Source: a virus. From it: a DNA stretch of 26,132 bases. The position numbers and the translations under genes were made by a program. This document shows positions 20,447-25,655 of the stretch, in pieces. Within the stretch, counting starts at the first letter, position 1. The number at the start of each line of letters is the position of its first letter. The DNA is taken from IMG/VR virus record IMGVR_UViG_3300023178_000231, positions 1-26,132 of that record. One strand, written 5' to 3'. Under the pieces are notes generated by a model. That model did no database searches and was not told the origin of the DNA. It worked only from the letters and a program-made list of their open reading frames with translations.

Positions 20447-20595
20447 TGGACGTAGGTGTTATAGGTTTGCTATGTATCTTTTTAACTCCGATGGTATTTG
20501 GTGGAATCACCATGTACTATTCGCAAAAAGAAATTGACCAAGAAACCGTTGATCGCTGGAAGCGACAGGGATACGATATTGACAGCGATGGATAA
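20446..20595 (+). CDS. Small membrane protein, 49 residues
   Basis: A 49-residue protein starting in a TAATG overlap. One transmembrane segment (VGVIGLLCIFLTPMVFGGIT, about 3-22) is followed by a cytoplasmic tail ending QGYDIDSDG. It overlaps the next gene by eight bases. Spacing at both ends supports it as real. Function unknown. Confidence 0.6.
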   Translation: MDVGVIGLLCIFLTPMVFGGITMYYSQKEIDQETVDRWKRQGYDIDSDG

Positions 20596-20968
20596 TATTG
20601 ACGAAGTAAAAGAGCAATACAAAGACAGTCAAATGTCGAAGGCTGGGAAACTGGCCATGCAGCTCAATGCTGAAAAGCGTCGACTTCGAGAGGAAATGGA
20701 AGAACTTCAGATGCAGGTCGAAGATCTGTCTCCTGTTACTTCCACGGGTAAGAGTGACGAATACGTAAAGTGGGCTGCAACAATAGCTGCAGTAGCTGGT
20801 GTTTTCTTGCAAAGTGCCGGCTTCATTAACGAAGGAAAAATTTCTTACGCCCTTAGCTCAATTGCTTGGGTATACGTTGGAGCCTCTTGGAATGATAAAG
20901 CCATCATGATTGGAAGCTCTATTACTGGCACCGCAGTACTAATGAACCTTGCTACATTATTGATTTAG
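20588..20968 (+). CDS. Coiled-coil and membrane protein, 126 residues
   Basis: The ATG at 20588 overlaps the previous gene; an upstream in-frame start at 20498 would lie inside it. A charged helix (EKRRLREEMEELQMQVEDLS) is followed by two hydrophobic segments (WAATIAAVAGVFLQSAGFI, and a second that includes GTAVLMNLATLLI). This is a small membrane protein with a cytoplasmic coiled coil. Function unknown. Confidence 0.6.
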   Translation: MDNIDEVKEQYKDSQMSKAGKLAMQLNAEKRRLREEMEELQMQVEDLSPVTSTGKSDEYVKWAATIAAVAGVFLQSAGFINEGKISYALSSIAWVYVGASWNDKAIMIGSSITGTAVLMNLATLLI

Positions 20969-20977
20969 GAGAATGAT

Positions 20978-21211
20978 ATGAGTATTACAACGATTGAACT
21001 TGAGCCAGAACAAACTGATGCTATCGTTATTCAAGAAATGGAGTATCACATTCAGTCTTTGCGAGAAAATTTCCGTCAGAGGCAAAATGGAGAAATTCAA
21101 TTCGGCATTTTTCATAACGAAATTGAAACAGATCTCGTTAAACTCGAAGAGCATATCAATGCCTTTAACATGGTGAGATCTTATTTTACTGCAGAATCTA
21201 CACAATTCTGA
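20978..21211 (+). CDS. Small helical protein, 77 residues
   Basis: Starts MSITTIELEPEQTDAIVIQE; GGAG lies before the ATG. Mostly helical and acidic, with a Gln/Arg-rich middle (RENFRQRQNGEIQFGIF). Similar small proteins occur in T4-like genomes, but I cannot name a family. Last full gene before the small membrane gene at 21242. Confidence 0.6.
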   Translation: MSITTIELEPEQTDAIVIQEMEYHIQSLRENFRQRQNGEIQFGIFHNEIETDLVKLEEHINAFNMVRSYFTAESTQF

Positions 21212-21241
21212 GTCTTCACGAGATCACTTCTAGGAGCCTTT

Positions 21242-21412
21242 ATGCTTGAAGCAATATACATCTACGGATTGGCGGCATATCTCGTCTTAGAAGTGATTCT
21301 GGTGACCGTTTTCCTTATAACTTTTTGGTCTATGGATAGAACAAAAAAGTCTAAAAAAAGTTTGCAAAAACGGTTTACAAAGACTCAAAACAATGGTAGA
21401 ATGGTACAGTAA
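21242..21412 (+). CDS. Small membrane protein whose tail is encoded by the promoter cassette
   Basis: A 56-residue protein with a good GGAG five bases before the ATG. A transmembrane segment (IYGLAAYLVLEVILVTVFLI, about 7-26) is followed by a strongly basic tail (DRTKKSKKSLQKRFTKTQNN). The tail is encoded by the stem-loop (21320-21350), the A-rich region and the early promoter at 21374-21402; the stop is just downstream of the -10. It was probably created or extended when the cassette arrived. Function unknown. Confidence 0.6.
   Translation: MLEAIYIYGLAAYLVLEVILVTVFLITFWSMDRTKKSKKSLQKRFTKTQNNGRMVQ
21320..21350 (+). repeat. Stem-loop, variant copy of the intergenic element
   Basis: ACTTTTTG pairs with CAAAAAAGT, and TCTAT with ATAGA around GG, with one mismatch and one extra A. 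The 3' part (ACAAAAAAGTCTAAAAAA) is shared with 17652-17669. It lies inside the 3' end of the small membrane gene. Confidence 0.55.
21374..21402 (+). promoter_or_regulatory. Early sigma70-type promoter upstream of 21440
   Basis: The -35 is TTTACA (21374-21379), the spacer 17 bp, the -10 TAGAAT (21397-21402) with an extended TGG. GGTACAGTAAATTGG follows, as in the other cassettes. It lies in the coding sequence of the small membrane gene. Confidence 0.8.
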
Positions 21413-21439
21413 ATTGGTAAACCCACTAAGGAAATGATT

Positions 21440-21706
21440 ATGCTTATTGACCAAAATGTTTCAGCCTTCATCCGTAATGCTTCTATGGATGAGATTAATA
21501 CCATGATTGCACTCATACGAGATCGTCAGCGTTCTCTTCAAGTTGAAATTGGTAGCTCTTTCCGTGTTGGTGATTCGGTCTACTTCAACGACAAGCGTGG
21601 CGCCAAAGTCACTGGAATCATCTCTAAGGTTAATCGTAAAACCATTAAGGTAACCACACCAAACGGCCAGTGGAGTGTCTCTCCAAGCCTTCTCAACGCC
21701 GCTTAA
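21440..21706 (+). CDS. Small protein with SH3/KOW-like barrel
   Basis: An 88-residue protein. The ATG at 21440 is preferred to an in-frame ATG at 21434 because AAGGA at 21428-21432 is then seven bases upstream. The N-terminus is a helix (MDEINTMIALIRDRQRSLQ). The rest (FRVGDSVYFNDKRGAKVTGI, then KTIKVTTPNGQW) reads as a small KOW/SH3-like barrel, possibly nucleic-acid binding. No family named. Behind a cassette promoter, so early. Confidence 0.6.
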   Translation: MLIDQNVSAFIRNASMDEINTMIALIRDRQRSLQVEIGSSFRVGDSVYFNDKRGAKVTGIISKVNRKTIKVTTPNGQWSVSPSLLNAA

Positions 21707-21716
21707 GGAGTGAAGT

Positions 21717-21941
21717 ATGGGACAACCGGAGACTCAATTCGTTTTTGACAACACTGAATCTCTTGCAACAAACTTTCATCGTTGGAATGATCTCGATCGA
21801 CAGGAACGAGATTCTTACAACGAGCCTCAGCTTGACCGTTTAGCCGCGGTCAAGCTTTTTTCAGAAATTTTTGGTGTCAGCGCTGTCGATATTCAAGACT
21901 CGATGGAAGTTGAGCGCCGAAGATATGAGTACAAACCATGA
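21717..21941 (+). CDS. Small acidic protein, 74 residues
   Basis: Starts MGQPETQFVFDNTESLATNF with AAGGAG upstream. Soluble, helical, charged (DLDRQERDSYNEPQLDRLA). It ends in an ATGA overlap with the next gene. No family recognised. Confidence 0.55.
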   Translation: MGQPETQFVFDNTESLATNFHRWNDLDRQERDSYNEPQLDRLAAVKLFSEIFGVSAVDIQDSMEVERRRYEYKP

Positions 21942-22519
21942 ATATTTTTCCAATCGAAGAAAATAAAGAAACGGAATATCCCTGCCCGGTTGAGTCTGCT
22001 CGATCGCAGTGCGATAAGCACGTCCCTAAAATGACAGTCGAGTCTGGCCAAATGCTTTCGACTGTTCATCGCATGCTCGATGGTACTCTCGAGCGTAGGC
22101 CATCAAAGTCTGGTAAGACGATGGTCAAGTATTGGCGCCATCCTGACGATCAGCTCGAGACTACACTCTATAAAGCTGTTCACATGTACCACCCCTGTAC
22201 TGTGTGGACTGCTGAGTCTTCTGCAAATTACATGTGGCACTACGAACACTTTATTGCACTCTGCGAAGAATTCAAGTTTCGCTACGGTAAAGTGCATAAG
22301 TCGGATGTACAGCTTCGTTATCCGCTCAGCCTACTTCCCAAAAATATTCCAGAAGGCGGGCCCACACCTTTCAAACTTGCTATGACTTCAAATCCGGAAT
22401 GTATGTTCCCCGAAGATCCAGTCAAGTCATATCGAATGTTTTACCAAACGAAGCAAGATCGCTTCAAAATGGTATGGACTAAGCGAGATAAGCCGGAGTG
22501 GTTTCAACTCGCCAGTTGA
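21938..22519 (+). CDS. Conserved phage protein (CDKHVxKM family), unknown function
   Basis: A 193-residue protein. The N-terminal NIFPIEE... and SQCDKHVPKMTVESGQML, then HRMLDG, LYKAVHMYHPCTVW and EHFIALCEEF are hallmarks of a family I recall in phages and some bacteria, without a known enzyme role. Some database entries link it to pyrimidine-dimer glycosylases, but the T4 DenV motifs are not seen here. Its TGA stop lies inside the -35 of the next promoter. Family recognised, function not. Confidence 0.7.
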   Translation: MNIFPIEENKETEYPCPVESARSQCDKHVPKMTVESGQMLSTVHRMLDGTLERRPSKSGKTMVKYWRHPDDQLETTLYKAVHMYHPCTVWTAESSANYMWHYEHFIALCEEFKFRYGKVHKSDVQLRYPLSLLPKNIPEGGPTPFKLAMTSNPECMFPEDPVKSYRMFYQTKQDRFKMVWTKRDKPEWFQLAS

Positions 22520-22544
22520 CATGGGCTGAAATCTGTGTTATATT
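22516..22544 (+). promoter_or_regulatory. Early sigma70-type promoter upstream of 22583
   Basis: The -35 is TTGACA (22516-22521), the spacer 17 bp, the -10 TATATT (22539-22544) with an extended TGT. Downstream it lacks the GGYACWGTAAATT sequence of the other early promoters. The stop of the upstream gene is embedded in the -35. Confidence 0.78.
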
Positions 22545-22582
22545 ATATAGATCAAAATAACCGCAAAAAGGAGCAAACGCCG

Positions 22583-22819
22583 ATGGCAAGATCTGTCACC
22601 AACCTTCTTCTTGAGTATGTTGACGAGGGGATTATCGATAAAGATCATTTGATCGAGTCGTGCCTCAACTACATGTCCGAAGACGACGTGATCGATATGG
22701 CTTTGACCAACGAACTCATCAGTGACTATCACTTGCAAAACGATGAAGATTTCGAAAAGCAATTCAGTGATCTCGATGAGAATGATCGAATTCTACAAAA
22801 GCATGGCTATGGCGGATAA
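22583..22819 (+). CDS. Small acidic protein, 78 residues
   Basis: ATG at 22583 (MARSVTNLLLEYVDEGIIDK) with AAGGAG upstream. An in-frame start at 22535 would overlap the -10 and lie upstream of the expected transcript start, so it is rejected. The protein is very acidic (YHLQNDEDFEKQFSDLDEND). Possibly a DNA mimic or a partner-binding protein by composition, but no family is known. Confidence 0.62.
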   Translation: MARSVTNLLLEYVDEGIIDKDHLIESCLNYMSEDDVIDMALTNELISDYHLQNDEDFEKQFSDLDENDRILQKHGYGG

Positions 22820-22822
22820 ATC

Positions 22823-23032
22823 ATGGTTTCTATGAGTACAATGCAATTCTTTGTTTGTGGTATGGTATTCACCATTTTTGGCTATTACTGGGGCTATCAA
22901 CAAAACATTATCAACGTGGTTCAAAAAACAATTGATCACCTAATCGACGATGGATTCATTAGAACTCGAACAGTCGATGGTGAGGTTGAAATGCTTAAGC
23001 ATTGGGAGGACGACAATGAGCGCAATGGGTAG
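22823..23032 (+). CDS. Small membrane protein, 69 residues
   Basis: Starts MVSMSTMQFFVCGMVFTIFG, an N-terminal transmembrane segment, followed by a charged cytoplasmic part (TIDHLIDDGFIRTRTVDGEV). Any of the first three ATGs (22823 onward) could be used; the ribosome site is not strong. The tail pattern DGFIRT...VEML recalls small T4-like marine proteins. It overlaps the next gene by 17 bases. Function unknown. Confidence 0.58.
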   Translation: MVSMSTMQFFVCGMVFTIFGYYWGYQQNIINVVQKTIDHLIDDGFIRTRTVDGEVEMLKHWEDDNERNG

Positions 23033-23210
23033 ATACGTATATGAAATGGAAGAAGATGCTCGCGAAATGAGCTTTGACGCTTTCGTTTTGAAGTATGGCA
23101 GGTACAACAAAGATGTTTGGGAACAAATCCATAATGATTCGCCGGGTTGTTGGGACAAATATATACCAGAGTACGATGAGTACGACTATGAGTCTGTGGC
23201 AGACGACTAA
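23016..23210 (+). CDS. Small acidic protein, 64 residues
   Basis: ATG at 23016 with GGGAGGA a few bases upstream; an earlier in-frame start at 22950 lies inside the previous gene and has no site. The product begins MSAMGRYVYEMEEDAREMSF and ends DYESVADD, with a Trp/Tyr-rich middle. Acidic, soluble. Overlaps the next gene. Function unknown. Confidence 0.58.
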   Translation: MSAMGRYVYEMEEDAREMSFDAFVLKYGRYNKDVWEQIHNDSPGCWDKYIPEYDEYDYESVADD

Positions 23211-23367
23211 AAGCGTTTTGGCCGCGTTCTTTGGTGTACAAAGCTCTGAGAATCGAGAAAGAGATTTTGCCCAAGGTGACCCAACATCTTTTATTGTTGT
23301 TGGTTTGATTTTGACAATCGTATTCATGGTCACGTTGTTTTCAATCGTTAACTATATGGTATTATAA
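23188..23367 (+). CDS. Small membrane protein, 59 residues
   Basis: Starts MSLWQTTKSVLAAFFGVQSS; an in-frame ATG at 23176 adds four residues and cannot be excluded. A charged part with RDFAQGDPTSF leads into a transmembrane segment (IVVGLILTIVFMVTLFSIVN). The FAQGDPTSF pattern is one I recall from marine T4-likes. It ends directly before the IscU start codon. Function unknown. Confidence 0.6.
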   Translation: MSLWQTTKSVLAAFFGVQSSENRERDFAQGDPTSFIVVGLILTIVFMVTLFSIVNYMVL

Positions 23368-23745
23368 ATGGCTTACTCAGACAAGGTATTAGATCACTAT
23401 GAAAATCCCAGAAATGTCGGACGTCTTCCCGAAGATGACGAAAGTGTCGGAACAGGCATGGTCGGTGCTCCAGCGTGTGGAGACGTCATGCGGTTGCAAA
23501 TCCGAGTATCGGATGACGGAATTATTGAAGACGCTAAATTCAAAACTTACGGATGCGGCAGTGCTATTGCTTCTTCATCATTACTCACAGAGTGGGTTAG
23601 AGGAAAGTCCCTTGACGAAGCAGGAGAAATCAGCAATCGAGAAATTGCTGAAGAATTATGCCTCCCGCCTGTAAAGATTCATTGCTCGGTATTGGCTGAA
23701 GATGCAATCAAGGCAGCAATTAAGGATTACCAAGAAAAGCAATGA
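23368..23745 (+). CDS. iscU: IscU-like Fe-S cluster scaffold protein
   Basis: A 125-residue protein almost identical in layout to bacterial IscU (E. coli IscU is 128). It starts MAYSDKVLDHYENPRNVG and has every key residue: Cys37 and Asp39 in GAPACGD, Cys63 in KTYGCGSA, LPPVK at 99-103 (the HscA/HscB-binding motif), and His105/Cys106 in KIHCS. IscU builds [2Fe-2S] clusters with IscS and hands them to apoproteins. No iscS, iscA, hscA or hscB is visible here, so it would depend on host partners. The gene is coupled to its neighbours (a TAA-ATG junction before, an ATGA overlap after), which argues against assembly error. The ribosome site is weak. It was probably acquired from a proteobacterium. 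Confidence 0.93.
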   Translation: MAYSDKVLDHYENPRNVGRLPEDDESVGTGMVGAPACGDVMRLQIRVSDDGIIEDAKFKTYGCGSAIASSSLLTEWVRGKSLDEAGEISNREIAEELCLPPVKIHCSVLAEDAIKAAIKDYQEKQ

Positions 23746-23939
23746 GTAAATATATTGCTACTATTAAAGAAGATCCAAAAACTGGAGAACTGATTCTACC
23801 CATACCCGATGAACTGTTAGCTGAAGTAGGTTGGAGTGAGGGTGATGAATTAGTTTGGGAAGAAACTTTAATATGTGAAGAATCCGGCGAATATCCTGGA
23901 TATACTTTACGAAAGAAGCATGACGATGACGTTATTTAA
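23742..23939 (+). CDS. AbrB/SpoVT-like small DNA-binding protein
   Basis: A 65-residue protein starting in an ATGA overlap with iscU. The pattern TGELILPIPDELLAEVGWSE and GDELVWEE is that of the swapped-hairpin AbrB/MazE-type barrel, including the Leu-Pro-Ile-Pro and GW-x-x-GD positions. Such proteins dimerise and bind DNA. Phages often carry single-domain versions of unknown target. It could autoregulate this operon, but no operator is identified. Confidence 0.7.
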   Translation: MSKYIATIKEDPKTGELILPIPDELLAEVGWSEGDELVWEETLICEESGEYPGYTLRKKHDDDVI

Positions 23940-24108
23940 AAAATGGTGGAGAATCTGGGCTCAATCGCTCGGAGAAAAGGTAGGTGAAACAGATCGTCAG
24001 GCTAACGCCGTTGCAGTGGTAAGAACCTTTTGGTGGGTTCTTCATGTATTCACTTGCTTCATGATTATTTTACATAATGGGAGAAATCTAGGATGGTGGC
24101 CAACATAG
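23926..24108 (+). CDS. Small membrane protein, 60 residues
   Basis: The ATG at 23926 (MTLFKKWWRIWAQSLGEKVG) or an in-frame ATG at 23920 two codons earlier are both possible; it overlaps the AbrB-like gene. A Trp-rich N-terminus is followed by a transmembrane segment (VVRTFWWVLHVFTCFMIILH) and GWWPT at the end. The KWW...LGEK...ADR-like pattern recalls phage membrane proteins. Overlaps the next gene by 16 bases. Function unknown. Confidence 0.58.
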   Translation: MTLFKKWWRIWAQSLGEKVGETDRQANAVAVVRTFWWVLHVFTCFMIILHNGRNLGWWPT

Positions 24109-24515
24109 AAATCAAGCACGCACCTATTCTTAACGTTGAAAAGACCGCAGCCCTATACACAGAAAAAGATGGTGTCAATGTGAGATATGTTTGCACGACA
24201 GACCTCGAGCAATCAGATCGACCATACGATATTTTCTATAGGGATACGCCACACCCAGAATTTGGTAATCGTTATTTTGGTCTTACTTTAAAAGATGATC
24301 ATGTTCTTATCACTGATGCTGATGTTATTGAAACGATGGAATTCGGTATGATCGAAGATAGAGATAAAAATCTTTGGTATAGTCAATCCCATCATGATTG
24401 CTTGTTTATCGATGGAAGCATGATCGACGGTGGCCGTAAGTATTTTCGATCAAAGGGCCGGGTCTGGATATATAAGATTAGGAACGGCGAGTTCCTATGC
24501 ACAGAAGAGGAATAA
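24093..24515 (+). CDS. Conserved phage protein of unknown function
   Basis: A 140-residue protein, ATG at 24093 with GGGAGAAA upstream. RYVCTTDLEQSDRPYDIFYR and then TPHPEFGNRYFGL look like a conserved phage core I recall from cyanophages, and the end includes SMIDGGRKYFRSKGRVW. It appears a soluble beta-rich domain with no known catalytic motif. Function unknown. Confidence 0.62.
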   Translation: MVANIEIKHAPILNVEKTAALYTEKDGVNVRYVCTTDLEQSDRPYDIFYRDTPHPEFGNRYFGLTLKDDHVLITDADVIETMEFGMIEDRDKNLWYSQSHHDCLFIDGSMIDGGRKYFRSKGRVWIYKIRNGEFLCTEEE

Positions 24516-24518
24516 GAT

Positions 24519-24893
24519 ATGAAACGGATTTACGTTCTTGCTCTCAGTCTTATTTTGTTATCAGGTTGTAGCTCTCTCCAAAAATTCATGCCGAGTAATT
24601 TTGACAATGCCGAGTTTATGCAATTGGCTGAGTTGAAAACAGCGGCAGGCTGGAGTGCTACATGCCATCCGGGTGAACTGAAGCGAATGGCTTACATTAG
24701 CCGCACACTCAAAACTTATAGCGCTAATACTCTTAACGCTAACATCACAAATATCTATGATGGAATCAATTCTCTTGTCGAAGAGCTATATGCTAGAGAA
24801 AATCCTAGTGAAGGTTATTGCAAAATCAAAAGGCAGAACATCGTCTTAGCGATCGATTCTGCACTCGACACTTTCGGAGGACGTGTTAAATGA
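24519..24893 (+). CDS. Lipoprotein of unknown function
   Basis: A 124-residue protein with a lipoprotein signal (MKRIYVLALSLILLSGC, lipobox LSGC, Cys17). The mature helical domain carries two more cysteines (in SATCHPG and EGYCKIK). It is far longer than Rz1-type spanin lipoproteins, so a lysis role is not implied. Early operon context suggests a membrane role during takeover, for example exclusion, but nothing shows it. GAGGA precedes the ATG. Confidence 0.7.
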   Translation: MKRIYVLALSLILLSGCSSLQKFMPSNFDNAEFMQLAELKTAAGWSATCHPGELKRMAYISRTLKTYSANTLNANITNIYDGINSLVEELYARENPSEGYCKIKRQNIVLAIDSALDTFGGRVK

Positions 24894-25105
24894 CACTCAT
24901 TGAGTACATCAATCAAGCAGAATCTCGCGTAAGAGAATATAAAGAAATGGTAGACTCTGGGCATATTACGCCATCAGAGTTCCATGAACTTGTCGAAGAT
25001 TTTACTGACTTGACTCGAATCGAAGGAGATCTCGAGCTTGAAGAAAATAAAATTCTGGTACAAAAAACTTTTAATGTGATACAATCAATCATTAGCGCAG
25101 TTTAA
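24890..25105 (+). CDS. Small helical protein, 71 residues
   Basis: In an ATGA overlap with the lipoprotein. Starts MTLIEYINQAESRVREYKEM, helical and acidic (LVEDFTDLTRIEGDLELEEN), ending in a hydrophobic helix (FNVIQSIISAV). Good GGAGG upstream. Function unknown; the coupling suggests partnership with the lipoprotein. Confidence 0.6.
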   Translation: MTLIEYINQAESRVREYKEMVDSGHITPSEFHELVEDFTDLTRIEGDLELEENKILVQKTFNVIQSIISAV

Positions 25106-25121
25106 CTAAGGAGTTTATATT

Positions 25122-25394
25122 ATGTCTGATGTGATTATTCCAAGCAGCCCTGCAGATCGTAAGCGTATCAAAGGTGCAATGGAAGAAATTAGTAACTCGT
25201 TCACTCGAATCCAAGCCGAAAGGGATTTTCAAAAGGACGCCCTGCAGTCTCTTGAAGAAGATGTAGGTATCCCTAAGAAGTATCTTCGTAAGCTTGCTCG
25301 AGTATACCATCAACAAAACATGACTCAGCTCATGAATGAGATGGAAACGATTGATACACTTCTTGACGCAGTTGAAGTACGACAGGAAGCGTAA
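25122..25394 (+). CDS. dsbA: DsbA-like double-stranded DNA-binding protein
   Basis: A 90-residue protein close in length and pattern to T4 DsbA (89), a small helical dsDNA-binding protein that helps late transcription. The LEEDVGIPKKYLRKLARVYH segment matches the T4 pattern ELGVDGKMFNRLLALYH in position and character. GGAG precedes the ATG. It overlaps the next gene by one base. In T4, dsbA lies next to rnh and gene 33; here it is about 20 kb away from rnh. Assignment from pattern memory, fairly likely. Confidence 0.65.
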   Translation: MSDVIIPSSPADRKRIKGAMEEISNSFTRIQAERDFQKDALQSLEEDVGIPKKYLRKLARVYHQQNMTQLMNEMETIDTLLDAVEVRQEA

Positions 25395-25585
25395 TGGCCG
25401 GTAAAGGAAGCAAGCCCAGACCAATCGAAGTAGACCGTAAAACTTACGAGGATAATTGGGATCGTATTTTCGGCGGAGTAGAAAAGTTTGCTCAGAATAA
25501 AACCGAGTTCGATCAAATCCAAAAGCAAAAGTCTATGACAGATTTGAATTGGGACGGCGACGAAAAGCCAGCAATTGAAGAATAA
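25394..25585 (+). CDS. Small conserved phage protein (GKGSKPRP family)
   Basis: A 63-residue protein starting MAGKGSKPRPIEVDRKTYED with NWDRIFGG next. This KGSKPRP...NWDxIF pattern is frequent in phages of many types; its role is unknown to me. It starts in a TAATG overlap with the DsbA-like gene and ends before a terminator. Confidence 0.7.
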   Translation: MAGKGSKPRPIEVDRKTYEDNWDRIFGGVEKFAQNKTEFDQIQKQKSMTDLNWDGDEKPAIEE

Positions 25586-25596
25586 ATAAAATTTGA

Positions 25597-25636
25597 GTCA
25601 GTAGATTCATGGCGGTATCATGTACTGATGTTTTTT
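25597..25636 (+). terminator. Rho-independent terminator
   Basis: TCAGTA/TACTGA (25599-25604/25623-25628) and an inner CATG/CATG stem form a bulged hairpin, followed by TGTTTTTT (25629-25636). It starts 12 bases after the last gene of the IscU-DsbA operon and closes that early transcript. Confidence 0.7.
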
Positions 25637-25655
25637 AATAAGCATGAGGTACATT

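Noticed and set aside
23399-23674. 91-codon frame within iscU, another frame
   Set aside because: The iscU frame is conserved residue by residue; this is a shadow.
23368-23745. IscU as host contamination
   Set aside because: It is coupled by start/stop contact to phage-type genes on both sides in the same direction; only read coverage could show otherwise.
25581-25588. AATAAATA as a late promoter for the lipoprotein
   Set aside because: It is one base off the octamer, overlaps a stop codon, and the terminator at 25597-25636 would cut off its transcript before the gene.
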